Part shown: positions 41,474 through 51,000 of the stretch, one piece after another | Layout of the letters: every line of letters begins with the position of its first letter | Position numbering within the stretch: position 1 is the stretch's first letter | DNA from: Methylobacterium trifolii | GTDB lineage: Bacteria; Pseudomonadota; Alphaproteobacteria; Rhizobiales; Beijerinckiaceae | Assembly: GCF_022179685.1 (NCBI RefSeq) | Contig: NZ_BPRB01000121.1 | Coordinates: 1 to 51,247, forward strand | Reading direction: 5' to 3' | DNA length: 51,247 nt | Program-made: the position numbers and the translations under genes | Notes under the pieces: model-generated | Database searches by the model: none | Told to the model about the DNA's origin: nothing | What the model saw: only the letters and a program-made list of their open reading frames with translations

Positions 41474-41625
41474 GCGGGACCGCTCCGGGGGCCGTATCCG
41501 AACCGTACGCGCCCCTCCGCGCCACAGGCCGCGCCACGGGCAAGGCCGCTCTCCGAGGTGGAGAGACGGCGGATCGGTCGGACATGGGCTGCAGCGCGGG
41601 CGGCATGAATCCGCGCTGCGATCCT

Positions 41626-42174
41626 TCAGGCCGCCGCGACGGTCTTGCGGCTGGAGCGGCCCTTGACGGTGGCGGTGGCGGCCTTGCGACGGCCCGACGC
41701 GCGCGCGGTGGGAGCCGGGGCGGCCTCGGCCGCGGGCTCTTCCTCCGGCTGCGCGGCCGCACGGCCCGGCTGGCCGAGGCCGAGGCTCTTGGCGAGGGCG
41801 GAGCGCTGGGCGGAATAGTTGGCGGAGGTGGTCGGGTAGTCGGCGGGCAGACCGTAGCGCTCGCGGTAGCTGTGCGGGTCGAGGCCGTGCTTGGTCAGGT
41901 GGCGCTTCAGCGTCTTGTAGGACTTGCCGTCGATGAAGCTGACCAGCCCGTCCGGCCGGATCGACTTGCGGACCTGCGCGGTCGTCGGCTTCTCGACCGT
42001 CTCGGTCGCGGCTTGGACGGGGCCGGCAGCGATCCCGTTCAGCACATCGTAGATGCTGGCGATGAGAGCAGGAAGCTCGGCAGTGGGGATCGAGTTGTTG
42101 GAGACGTAGGCAGCCACGACGTCGACGGTCCGCTCGATATAGTTCGGCTGCGGATTGGGTGCACTTTCAGACAT
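41626..42174 (-). CDS. MucR/Ros-family transcriptional regulator
   Basis: A 182-residue regulator. An N-terminal oligomerisation helix (ERTVDVVAAYVSNNSIPTAELPALIASIYDVL) precedes the MucR DNA-binding domain SIRPDGLVSFIDGKSYKTLKRHLTKHGLDPHSYRERYGLP. The Cys residues that bind zinc in Ros are absent: the usual IxCLEDGK is VSFIDGK, though the His pair in KRHLTKH remains. MucR proteins of this type often still bind AT-rich DNA as global, H-NS-like regulators. A basic, Ala-rich tail resembles a lysine/arginine-rich DNA-binding tail. The start at 42174 gives the standard N-terminus. Confidence 0.9.
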   Translation of the reverse strand: MSESAPNPQPNYIERTVDVVAAYVSNNSIPTAELPALIASIYDVLNGIAAGPVQAATETVEKPTTAQVRKSIRPDGLVSFIDGKSYKTLKRHLTKHGLDPHSYRERYGLPADYPTTSANYSAQRSALAKSLGLGQPGRAAAQPEEEPAAEAAPAPTARASGRRKAATATVKGRSSRKTVAAA

Positions 42175-42806
42175 ACTCGCGATCCTTGCTCATCATCCTT
42201 TGAATCTCCCCCCGATTGCGGATTTATGATATCCGCCAAGGAAAGCAAGGATCACTCTGGAAATCCCTGTTCGTAGAGACCAAAAAACGAATGCAAATGG
42301 CTGCCGACGCGCTGGAACGCTTCGGATCAGACCCGGACTCGACAGGCAAATCGGCACGGAAAATCATACGAATGCTGAGGTTCGTATCGGCTGGGTTTTC
42401 TGCCGTTTCCAGAGATCGTTACGCGTCGGTCCGACAGCGTTCGCGCGGCCGTACCGGCCGCAGCAACCGAACGTACGACCCTCGATTGCGTTCCGGCAGG
42501 CCGGACCTGTGCGGAACGACAGTCCAAGATCGGCCCGCATGCGACATATTGTTCTATTCGAAATGTTTTTGATTCGTTCGGTCGCACGAGGATTGAATGC
42601 GATCGACCGAACCGGCATCCGATCCGTGAGTCCGGCCACAAGCCCAGCATTACCCGGTCGCACCGGAATCGCGGATGGGAGTTCTGCCGGCGATAAGCTA
42701 GTGGTGGGACGAGTGCCGGGAGGCGACCGCCCGCAAGACGTGCCGCGCGTCGACAGAAGGACTTGCCGTCGAAGGAAGGACTTGCCGTCGGGCGACGATC
42801 CTGCGC
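42175..42806. other. 632-base gene-free region upstream of mucR, AT-richer than its flanks
   Basis: This stretch holds the promoter of the MucR gene. An open frame at 42216-42572 lacks a good start, ribosome binding site and protein-like composition, and I reject it. The AT-rich half near 42175-42420 is the type of DNA that MucR binds, so autoregulation is possible. At the far end is a 16-base direct repeat just after the permease stop. It separates the MucR gene from an orphan permease. Confidence 0.5.
42756..42790. repeat. 16-base direct repeat downstream of the permease gene
   Basis: GAAGGACTTGCCGTCG occurs at 42756-42771 and again at 42775-42790, a 19-base period. It lies within 50 bases of the permease stop. 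It may be a duplication scar or slippage product. No inverted partner was seen. Confidence 0.6.
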
Positions 42807-44027
42807 TCAGGAAAAGGTCTTGCGGGGATCGAAGGCGTCGCGCACCGCCTCGCCCGCGAAGACGAGCAGGCTCAGCATCGCGGCGATGACGAGGAAGCCT
42901 GTCAGGCCGAGCCACGGCGCCGTCAGGTTGTCCTTGCCCTGTGCCAGCAACTCGCCGAGCGAGGGCGAGCCGGGAGGCAGGCCGAAGCCGAGGAAGTCCA
43001 GGGAAGTCAGGGTCGTGATCGAGCCGTTCAGGATGAACGGCAGGAAGGTGAGCGTGGCCACCATCGCGTTCGGCAGCAGGTGCACGGTCATGATGCGGAT
43101 GTTGGACAGGCCGAGCGCGCGGGCCGCCCGCACGTATTCGAAGTTGCGCGCGCGCAGGAACTCGGCCCGCACGACGCTGACGAGCGCCACCCAGGAGAAC
43201 AGCAGCATGATGCCGAGCAGGACGAAGAAGCCCGGCGCGATGAAGGCCGAGATGATGATGATGAGGTAGAGGGTCGGGATGCCGCCCCAGACCTCGATGA
43301 AGCGCTGGAACGAGAGGTCGACCCAGCCGCCGAAATAGCCCTGCACGGCCCCCGCGATCACCCCGATCACCGAGGAGACGAGGGCGAGGATCAGCCCGAA
43401 CAGCACCGAGATGCGAAAGCCGTAGATCACGCGGGCGAGCACGTCGCGGGTGGTGTTGTCGGTGCCGAGCCAGTGCCGTTCGAGGTCGCGGCAGCCGGTG
43501 CCCGGGCTCTTCTCGGCCGCCTGGCATTGGGCGTCGGTAAGCATCCAGGTCGGCGGCGAGGGCGAGGGCGTCGGCAGGCCCTCGTTGATGGTGTCGTAGG
43601 AGAACGGGATCGGCGGCCAGAGCGCCCAGCCGTTCTCGGCGATCTCCTTGGCGATCTCGGGCACCCGGTAGTCGGTGCGGGCCAGGAACCCGCCGAACTT
43701 CTCCTCCGGGTAGTCGATCAGCACGGGAAACAGCCACTCGCCCTTGTAGGAGGCGACGATCGGCCGGTCGTTGGCGATGAACTCCGCGAACAGGCTGATG
43801 CCGAACAGCCCGACGAAGATCAGGAAGGACCAGTAGCCCAGGCGGTTACGCCGGAAGTTCTCCAGGCGCCGCCGGTTGAGGGGCGACAGGCGCCCTTGGG
43901 TCGGAAGGGGACGGGGGCCTGCCGGCGACGCTTCGGAAGCACGCTCCGGGCGCGGCACGAGCGGCTGGGCGCCCGGCATCGGCGCCGACACGACCTCGCC
44001 TTCTGGCGGACGGGCGATCTCGTTCAC
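42807..44027 (-). CDS. yejE: Oligopeptide/microcin-C ABC permease subunit YejE (orphan)
   Basis: A 406-residue inner-membrane permease. N-terminal YejE features include LSPLNRRRLENFRRNRLGYWSFLIFVGLFGISLFAEFIANDRPI and a periplasmic insert with PPTWMLTDAQC and HWLGTDNTTRDVLARVIYGFRIS. The BPD transport domain has the EAA loop EYVRAARALGLSNIRIMTVHLLPN, and the C-terminus SLLVFAGEAVRDAFDPRK is typical. The GTG at 44027 is the preferred start. YejE normally needs YejB as second permease, YejF as ATPase and YejA as binding protein; none lies here, upstream or downstream. It must assemble with subunits encoded elsewhere or be a relic. Confidence 0.9.
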   Translation of the reverse strand: MNEIARPPEGEVVSAPMPGAQPLVPRPERASEASPAGPRPLPTQGRLSPLNRRRLENFRRNRLGYWSFLIFVGLFGISLFAEFIANDRPIVASYKGEWLFPVLIDYPEEKFGGFLARTDYRVPEIAKEIAENGWALWPPIPFSYDTINEGLPTPSPSPPTWMLTDAQCQAAEKSPGTGCRDLERHWLGTDNTTRDVLARVIYGFRISVLFGLILALVSSVIGVIAGAVQGYFGGWVDLSFQRFIEVWGGIPTLYLIIIISAFIAPGFFVLLGIMLLFSWVALVSVVRAEFLRARNFEYVRAARALGLSNIRIMTVHLLPNAMVATLTFLPFILNGSITTLTSLDFLGFGLPPGSPSLGELLAQGKDNLTAPWLGLTGFLVIAAMLSLLVFAGEAVRDAFDPRKTFS

Positions 44028-44058
44028 CGACTCGCCCTTTGCCAGATGCCCAAAGAAA

Positions 44059-44526
44059 TCAGCCGTCGAGGCGGACGGCCGTCCCCTCGATCTCGGTCGG
44101 CCGCAGGCCCCCCTTGCGCTCCATCCAGCGGCGCAGCAGGCGGACGTTGCGGCGGTTGGCCTTGAAGGCCGCATCGAAGATGTCGCCGGCCAGCGGCACG
44201 ATCCCGATCGCCCCGTCGAAGGCGACGTTGAGAGCCATCCGCGCGATCAGCCAGCGCGGCGCCCCGAGGCGCTTGGCCTCGTAGACGATGTAGGAGGAGA
44301 TCACCACGCCGGCGATGTCGCCGACGATCGGCACCAGGCCGATGATCGCCTCCATGCCCACCCGCCGGTTGATGCCGGGGATCAGGAAGGCCGAATCGAG
44401 GAGATGGGCCAGCGTCTCCAGCTTGGCCAGCGTCGCCTCGGGGCTGAGGTCCTGGATGCGGCGCGCGGGCTTGGCGCCGAGGGTTTGCGTGAAATCCATC
44501 GCGTGGACCCGTGCTGAGGCGGTCAT
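44059..44526 (-). CDS. DUF4112 membrane protein
   Basis: A protein of about 155 residues with the DUF4112 core: LAKLETLAHLLDSAFLIPGINRRVGMEAIIGLVPIVGDIAGVVISSYIVYEAKRLGAP and ALNVAFDGAIGIVPLAGDIFDAAFKANRRNVRLL. It has two hydrophobic segments with Gly-Asp pairs (VGD, AGD). Function unknown. The start could be ATG at 44526 or 44499; neither has a strong Shine-Dalgarno. It ends 31 bases before the yejE start and is transcribed in the same direction, so the two may share a transcript. Confidence 0.85.
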   Translation of the reverse strand: MTASARVHAMDFTQTLGAKPARRIQDLSPEATLAKLETLAHLLDSAFLIPGINRRVGMEAIIGLVPIVGDIAGVVISSYIVYEAKRLGAPRWLIARMALNVAFDGAIGIVPLAGDIFDAAFKANRRNVRLLRRWMERKGGLRPTEIEGTAVRLDG

Positions 44527-44586
44527 GGACGAGGATGTGGCCCCGCCTCCCGCGCGCCGCAAGGAGAGGGGTCGCGCGCGGCCCGC

Positions 44587-45741
44587 TCATGCCGCCGCCC
44601 GCATGACGCCGGCCATGCGCTCCAGCGCCGCATCGATGGTGGCGTCCGCCTTGGCGAAGCACAGGCGCACGAGGTTGCGCACCGCGGCGTCGGCATAGAA
44701 GGCGCTCACCGGGATCGCGGCGACGCCGTGCGTGGCCACCAGGGTCTCGCAGAAGGCCGCGTCGTCCGCGTGTCCGAGGCCCGTGACGTCGACGTTGAGG
44801 AACCACGTGGCCTGCGCCGGCAGAACGGAGAAGCCGAGGCGCCGCAGGCCGGAGGCGAGCCGGTCGCGGGAGCGCGCGTAGCCCGCGCGCATCCCCTCGA
44901 AATACGCGTCGTCCTTGTCCAGCCCGTAGGCCACCGCCTCCTGGAGGTTCGGCGGGGTGGTGAAGGTGAGGAACTGGTGCGCCTTGGCGAGCACCCGCAT
45001 CAGGCGGGCGTCGGCCATCACGAAGCCGACCTTCCAGCCGGTCAGGGAGAAGATCTTGCCGGCCGAGCCGACCTTGACCGTGCGCTCGCGCATGCCCGGC
45101 AGGCTCATCAGCGGGACGTGCCGCCCCCCGTCGAAGATCACGTGCTCCCAGACCTCGTCGCAGAGCGCGACCACGTCGAAGCAGCGGCAGAATCGGGCGA
45201 GCAGGGCGAGGTCCGCCTGCCCGAACAGGGTGGCGGCCGGATTGAGCGGGTTGTTGAGCAGCACCAGCTTGGTGCGCGCCGTGAACACCTCGGCGAGCGC
45301 CGCCTCGTCGAGGCGGAAGGCGGGCGGGCGCAGGGTCACGATCCGCGGCACGCCGCCCGCCCGGCGGACCAGCGGCAGGTAGGCGTCGTACATCGGCGCG
45401 AACAGGACGACCTCGTCGCCGGGCTCGATCAGGGCGAGGAGCGCCCCGGCCAGCGCCTCGGTGGCCCCCGACGTGACCATGACCTCGGTCGCCGGGTCGA
45501 GGTCGAGCCCTTGGTGGCGGGCGTAGTGGGCGGCGACCGACTCGCGCAGGACCGGCAGCCCCATCATCGGCGGATATTGGTTCCACCCCGAGACGAGGGC
45601 CCGGGCGCCCCGCTCCCGGATGTCTGCGGGGCCGGGATCGTCGGGAAAGCCCTGGCCGAGGTTGACCGCCCCGTGTGCCTGCGCGAGGCGGGACATGGTC
45701 TCGAAGACGGTCGTCGGCAGGTCGGCGAAGACGGGATTCAT
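44587..45741 (-). CDS. PLP-dependent class I/II aminotransferase
   Basis: A 384-residue fold-type I aminotransferase. NLGQGFPDDPGPADIRE, YPPMMGLPVLRESVA, VMVTSGATEALAGALLALIEPGDEVV and the Schiff-base Lys in GSAGKIFSLTGWKVGF are present, with the C-terminal Arg in NLVRLCFAK binding the substrate carboxylate. The GQGFPD start is typical of kynurenine/glutamine aminotransferase and DapC-like enzymes. The amino donor and acceptor cannot be read from sequence. Starts with ATG at 45741; upstream lies a long regulatory-type intergenic region. Confidence 0.9.
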   Translation of the reverse strand: MNPVFADLPTTVFETMSRLAQAHGAVNLGQGFPDDPGPADIRERGARALVSGWNQYPPMMGLPVLRESVAAHYARHQGLDLDPATEVMVTSGATEALAGALLALIEPGDEVVLFAPMYDAYLPLVRRAGGVPRIVTLRPPAFRLDEAALAEVFTARTKLVLLNNPLNPAATLFGQADLALLARFCRCFDVVALCDEVWEHVIFDGGRHVPLMSLPGMRERTVKVGSAGKIFSLTGWKVGFVMADARLMRVLAKAHQFLTFTTPPNLQEAVAYGLDKDDAYFEGMRAGYARSRDRLASGLRRLGFSVLPAQATWFLNVDVTGLGHADDAAFCETLVATHGVAAIPVSAFYADAAVRNLVRLCFAKADATIDAALERMAGVMRAAA

Positions 45742-45905
45742 CGGTGCGGGGGTTGGAGAAGACGAGGCATCGGCAGCCTGATGGACCGGGCCGTCGCAGG
45801 AGCTCGCGATCCCTTTGGATCGGCTGGGCGGAGCGGCATACCATGGGGTACGGCCCTAAGCGAAACGTGCGCGAGCGCACACCCGCGACCCGGCCACGCC
45901 CCGGA

Positions 45906-45948
45906 GACGACTGACGAATGTTGACATTCATCAGTCGTCGGATATCTC
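45906..45948 (+). promoter_or_regulatory. Palindromic operator overlapping a promoter-like sequence
   Basis: GACGACTGACGAATGT (45906-45921) and ACATTCATCAGTCGTC (45924-45939) are complementary at 15 of 16 positions around a 2-base centre. Inside the right half, TTGACA (45921-45926) and TATCTC (45943-45948), 16 bases apart, resemble a sigma-70 promoter reading rightward. The dyad covers the -35 element and spacer, the expected position for a repressor. The bound protein is unknown. Confidence 0.55.
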
Positions 45949-46043
45949 ATGGCTCACACGGCTGGAGCGGCGTTCGCTGGTGTGGAACTCCGCCCCCTCG
46001 TTTCACCTCGGTGATACGCTGCTCCGGTCGTGATCCACCGGCT

Positions 46044-46078
46044 TTCCAGCCGAGAGACGTCCGTTCCAGCCGAGAGAC
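46044..46078. repeat. 15-base direct repeat
   Basis: TTCCAGCCGAGAGAC occurs at 46044-46058 and 46064-46078, a 20-base period. That is close to two helical turns, so two binding sites for one regulator on the same face are possible. Alternatively a simple duplication. Confidence 0.55.
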
Positions 46079-46177
46079 TTCGGGCTGCCGAGCTTCCGCC
46101 GGCGGCCCTTTTCGTGTCCGGGCGGCTCGTGCACACTCTGCCGCCTGCGGCCAGGGGCTGCGCTACGGGAGCCGCCG

Positions 46178-46348
46178 ATGCGAATCTGCCTCGCCCTCGC
46201 CGTCGCGACTGCAGCCCTGGGGCTCGGGCTGCGGCTCGCCGTCCCGGTCGCACCGGTCGACGCCTCGTTCCGCGAGGTGGTCCGCTTCTACAAGGCCATG
46301 CAGGCGCGGGAACCCGGCAGCAACACGCCCGAAACCTCGGTGCCGTAG
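46178..46348 (+). CDS. Small single-pass or exported protein (56 residues)
   Basis: An ATG at 46178 opens a 56-residue frame: a hydrophobic N-terminus (ICLALAVATAALGLGLRLAV), then VDASFREVVRFYKAMQAREPG and a polar tail to TAG at 46346-46348. The layout is that of a signal peptide or membrane anchor plus a short helix. GC-rich third positions fit real coding. A GGGAG lies 9 bases upstream. No family recognised. It is the only plausible gene between the aminotransferase and the efflux operon. Confidence 0.5.
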   Translation: MRICLALAVATAALGLGLRLAVPVAPVDASFREVVRFYKAMQAREPGSNTPETSVP

Positions 46349-46681
46349 TGACGACGCATTGACGGGGCATTGCCTCGATCGAGGGCTTGGCGCGTGCAGG
46401 CACGCGCCTCGGGCCCCATAGCGCCTGCATCCATCCGCAAGATGCCGCACCGGCCACGGGCCGTTCGGATCTGGTACAGGTGCCGGCGCGCACAATGTCG
46501 GGATCGACGGGTTTTCGCGAGACGGATCGAAAACCCCTTCCGTACCGGAGGTCCGCCTTGCGTGGGGCAGGGTGGGCTCGGGACGCGCGGATGACGGTTT
46601 CGCATGACGCGGGGGCGTGGAAGCGAAGGGGATAGGGCCATGTCCGGAGGCAATCGCCGCCGGGGCATGCTCTAATCAGGC
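46349..46681. other. 333-base region upstream of the efflux operon
   Basis: No gene is supported. It should contain the local promoter of the RND operon if the upstream promoter-like sequence is not used. An inverted repeat, GGGTTTTCG (46509-46517) with CGAAAACCC (46528-46536), stands out by its T and A runs in a GC-rich setting and could be an operator or attenuator stem. Confidence 0.45.
46509..46536. repeat. Inverted repeat upstream of mdtA-like gene
   Basis: A perfect 9-bp dyad with a 10-base loop, about 145 bases before the ATG at 46682. It is unlike a terminator because the T-run is in the left arm. A regulator binding site is possible; unproven. Confidence 0.5.
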
Positions 46682-48022
46682 ATGAACGAGAGTTCACCCA
46701 TCCGCACGGAGACGGCGCGCGCCTACCAGCCCGCACAGGCCCCCGTGCGCACGAAGCGCCGGTTCCGGCCCGGCCGCTGGATGCTGCTGATCCTGGCGCT
46801 GCTGGCCGCGGGCGCCCTCGCCCACCGCTGGTACGACGCCCGCACCCAGGTGGCCGGCGACGGCACACACACGACAGGCAAGGGCGGGCGCGGCGGCCGG
46901 CACGGCGGCGGCGACATGCCCCAGGCGGTGGGGATCGCGCAGGTTGCCACCGGCGACGTGCCGGTAATCCTCCAGGGGCTCGGCACCGTGACGCCGCTGG
47001 CCACCGTGACGATCCGCTCGCAGATCAGCGGCTACCTCACCGAGATCGGCTTCCGGGAGGGCCAGACCGTGAAGAGGGGCGACTACCTCGCCCAGATCGA
47101 TTCGCGGCCCTACGAGGCGCTGCTCGCCCAGTACCAGGGCCAGCTCGCCCGCGACCAGGCCCTGCTGCAGAACTCCAAGCTCGACCTCGCCCGCTTCCAA
47201 CGGCTCTCGCAGCAGGACTCGATCTCGAAGCAGAACGTCGACACCCAGGGGGCCCTGGTGAAGCAGAACGAGGGCACGGTCGCCGCCGACCAGGCCTTGG
47301 TGGACCAGCAGCGCCTCAACATCACCTACACCCGCATCGTCTCACCGGTGGAGGGCCGCGTCGGCCTGCGCCAGGTCGACCAGGGCAACTACATCACCGC
47401 CGGGAGCACCGCGATCGTCGTGGTCACGCAGCTCCACCCGATCTCGGTGGTCTTCACCCTGCCCGAGGACGACGTGTCCCGCGTGATGCGCCGGATACGT
47501 GCGGGCGCCAAGCTCGCGGTCCGGGCCTACGACCGGGGCGACGCCCACGAGATCGCCACCGGCACCCTGGACACTGTGGACAACCAGATCGACGTGACCA
47601 CCGGCACGGTGCGCCTGCGCGCCCTGTTCGAGAACGCGGACGAGGAGCTGTTCCCCAACCAGTTCGTCAACGCCAAGCTCACAGTCGACACGGTGCGCGA
47701 CGCAGCCCTGGTGCCTAACGCGGCCATCCTCCAGGGCACGCCCGGCACCTACGTCTACCTGATGGACGGCGACGAGAAGGTGAGCGTCCGCCCGATCAAG
47801 GTCGGCGAGACGGACGGGACGCGCACCGTCGTGCTCTCCGGGCTGAATGCCGGCGACCGCGTCGTCACCGACGGCACGGACCGGCTGCGCGACGGGGCGC
47901 CGGTGCGGATCACAAGCGGGGCCCAGGCCGCGGCGGGACCGGGCAAGCCGGCCGAGCCGGCGGCGGCCACGGGATCGACGGACGGCGGCCAGAAGCGCGG
48001 ACGCCGGCGGCAGCAGCCGTGA
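46682..48022 (+). CDS. mdtA: RND efflux periplasmic adaptor subunit (MdtA-like)
   Basis: A 446-residue membrane-fusion protein. After a basic N-terminus comes TM anchor [18 protein letters not shown] (about 33-50) and a Gly/His linker ([12 protein letters not shown]). The lipoyl/barrel-sandwich parts are [40 protein letters not shown] and [19 protein letters not shown], split by a coiled-coil hairpin (about 140-195). The beta-barrel and membrane-proximal domains end at about 405, followed by a disordered Ala/Pro/Gly tail. It links the MdtB-like pump to an outer-membrane channel. The pump gene starts 22 bases downstream. Confidence 0.93.
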   Translation: MNESSPIRTETARAYQPAQAPVRTKRRFRPGRWMLLILALLAAGALAHRWYDARTQVAGDGTHTTGKGGRGGRHGGGDMPQAVGIAQVATGDVPVILQGLGTVTPLATVTIRSQISGYLTEIGFREGQTVKRGDYLAQIDSRPYEALLAQYQGQLARDQALLQNSKLDLARFQRLSQQDSISKQNVDTQGALVKQNEGTVAADQALVDQQRLNITYTRIVSPVEGRVGLRQVDQGNYITAGSTAIVVVTQLHPISVVFTLPEDDVSRVMRRIRAGAKLAVRAYDRGDAHEIATGTLDTVDNQIDVTTGTVRLRALFENADEELFPNQFVNAKLTVDTVRDAALVPNAAILQGTPGTYVYLMDGDEKVSVRPIKVGETDGTRTVVLSGLNAGDRVVTDGTDRLRDGAPVRITSGAQAAAGPGKPAEPAAATGSTDGGQKRGRRRQQP

Positions 48023-48044
48023 GCCGCAACGACCTGAGCGCGCG

Positions 48045-51000
48045 ATGAACCCGTCCCGCCTCTTCATCCTGCGCCCCGTCGCCACCACGCTGCTGATGCT
48101 GGCGATCCTGATCGTGGGCGGGGTGTCGTACCTGAACCTGCCGGTCTCGGCCCTGCCCTCCGTCGACTACCCGACGATCCAGGTGCAGACCTTCTACCCC
48201 GGCGCCAGCCCCGAGGTGATGACCTCGGCCGTCACGGCGCCCCTCGAGCGGCAGTTCGGGCAGCTCGCCAACCTCAACCAGATGACCTCGCAATCGTCGG
48301 CGGGCGCCTCGGTCATCACACTCCAGTTCAACCTCGACCTGCCCCTCGACATCGCCGAGCAGCAGGTCCAGGCGGCGATCAACGCGGCCGGCAACCTGCT
48401 GCCCTCGGACCTGCCCGCCCCACCGATCTACGCGAAGGTGAACCCGGCCGACGCGCCCGTCCTGACCCTGGCGCTGACATCGAAAACCCTGCCGCTGACG
48501 CAGGTGCGGGACCTGGCCGAGACACGGCTCGCCCAGAAGATCTCGCAGGTCGCCGGGGTGGGCCTCGTCAGCATCTCCGGAGGCCAGCGCCCGGCCGTGC
48601 GGGTGCGCTTCAACGCCCGGGCGCTGGCCGCCTACGGCCTCAACATCGACGACCTGCGCACCACCATCACCAACCTCAACGTCAACACGCCCAAGGGCAA
48701 CATCGACGGCCCGACGCAATCCTACGCCATCAACGCCAACGACCAGATCCGCGACCCGAAGGCCTACGACGACGCCATCATCGCCTACCGCAACGGCGGC
48801 CCGGTCAAGCTCTCGGACGTGGCCGACGTGGTCGAGGGCCCGGAGAACACCAAGCTCGGCGCCTGGTCCGACGAGACGCCGGCCGTCATCCTCAACATCC
48901 AGAGGCAGCCCGGCGCCAACGTCATCGCCACGGTGGACAAGATCAAGTCGCTGCTGCCCCAGCTCCAGGCGAGCCTGCCGGCCGCGATCCAGGTCGCCCC
49001 CCTCACCGACCGCACGGTGACGATCCGCGCCTCGGTCGAGGATGTCCAGTTCGAGCTGGGGCTCGCCATCGCGCTCGTCGTCCTGGTGATCTTCCTGTTC
49101 CTGCGCAGCTTCTCCGCCACCCTGATCCCGAGCCTGTCGGTGCCGCTCTCCCTCATCGGGGCGCTCGCGGTGATGGACCTCTACGGCTTCTCCCTCGACA
49201 ACCTGTCGCTGATGGCTCTGACCATCGCCACCGGCTTCGTCGTGGACGACGCCATCGTGGTGATCGAGAACATCGCCCGCCACGTCGAGGACGGGGATTC
49301 GCCGCTCGAGGCGGCCCTCAAGGGCTCCCGCGAGATCGGCTTCACCATCATCTCGCTCACAGTCTCCCTGATCGCGGTGCTGATCCCGTTGCTGTTCATG
49401 GGCGACGTGGTCGGGCGCCTGTTCCACGAGTTCGCGATCACGCTGGCCGCCACCATCGTCATCTCGGCGGTGGTCTCCCTCACCCTGGTGCCGATGCTCT
49501 GCGCGCGTCTGCTCAGGCACGTGCCGGAGGGCCAGGCGCGCCGCCGCGAGGGGTTTCTAAGCCGCATGGGGCGGGGGGCTACGGAGGGGACCATCGCCGC
49601 CTACGGGCGGGCGCTGCGGGTGGTGCTGGACCATCAGGGGCTTACGCTGCTGCTGACCATCGGCACCGTCGGGCTGACCGCCTGGCTGTTCGTGGCGATC
49701 CCGAAGGGGTTCTTCCCCGTGCAGGACACGGGCGTCATCCAGGGGATCACCCAGGCCGACCAGACCGTCTCCTACAAGGCCATGGCCGAGCGCCAGCAGC
49801 GGCTGGCCGCGCTCATCCTCAAGGACCCGGACGTGGCGAGCCTGTCCTCGTTCATCGGCGTCGACGGGGCCAACGTCACCCTCAATTCCGGCCGCTTCCT
49901 GATCAACCTGAAGCCCAAGGCCGAGCGCACGGGGGATGCGAGCGCGATCATCCGGCGCATCCGGGCATCGACCGCGGACGCGGCCGGCATCCGCCTCTAC
50001 ATGCAGCCGGTCCAGGACCTGACCATCGACACCGCGGTCTCGGCCACCCAGTACCAGGTCATCCTGGAGAGCCCGAACCTCGACGACTTCGAGACCTGGG
50101 TGCCGCGCTTCACCGCCGCCCTCTCGGCCTCGCCGGTCGTGGCGGACGTGGCCAGCGACCACCAGGGCCAGGGCCTGGCCGCCTACATCACCATCGACCG
50201 GCCGACGGCGGGCCGCTACGGCATCACCCCGGCCTCGGTGGACAACGCCCTCTACGACGCCTTCGGCCAGCGCATCATCTCGACCATCTTCACCCAGTCG
50301 AACCAGTACCGGGTGATCCTCGAGGCCGACCCGGACCTGCACCGCACCCTGGACAGCCTGAACGCGATCTACCTGCCCTCCTCCACCGCCACCAACGGGC
50401 AGGTGCCCCTCTCGGCGGTGGCCCGCGTCTCGGAGCGGCGCGCGCCCCTGCTGATCTCGCATCTCGGCCAGTTCCCGGCCACGACCGTCTCCTTCAACCT
50501 CGCCCCCGGCGCGGCGCTGGGGCAGGCGGTGGAGGCGATCGAGACCGCGCGCCGGAGCATCGACCTGCCGGACTCGTTCCGCCTGGTGCCGCAGGGCTCG
50601 GTCTTCGCCTTCCAGTCGGCGCTGGCCAACGAGCTGTTCCTGGTGATGGCGGCCATCGTCACCGTCTACATCGTGCTCGGCGTGCTCTACGAGAGCTTCA
50701 TCCACCCGATCACGATCCTCTCGACGCTGCCGTCTGCCGGCATCGGGGCGCTGCTCGGGCTGATGCTCTTCGGGCTGTCGCTCGACATCATCGCCGTCAT
50801 CGGCATCGTGCTCCTCATCGGCATCGTGAAGAAGAACGCGATCATGATGATCGACTTCGCGCTCCAGGCCGAGCGCGAGGCGGGCCTCGACCCCCGCGAG
50901 GCGATCTACCAGGCCTGCCTGCTGCGCTTCCGCCCGATCCTGATGACGACGCTGGCCGCCCTGTTCGCGGCCGTGCCCCTGATCCTCGGCACCGGCGTCG

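Larger units (their letters stand above)
45742..46177. other. 436-base intergenic region upstream of the aminotransferase gene
   Basis: No gene supported. It contains a near-perfect palindrome with promoter-like elements (45906-45948) and a 15-base direct repeat (46044-46078). Both could serve the plus-strand small protein and efflux operon or the minus-strand aminotransferase. Confidence 0.5.

Noticed and set aside
42216..42572. Open frame of 118 codons upstream of mucR
   Set aside because: Its only start is a TTG without a ribosome binding site, the composition is Arg/Ser-rich as in chance frames, and it has no recognisable domain. It overlaps the expected mucR promoter.
46163..46495. 110-codon minus-strand frame opposite the 56-residue protein
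   Set aside because: Composition is Arg/Pro-rich and Cys-scattered as in shadow frames, with no start signal; the plus-strand frame has a credible signal peptide.
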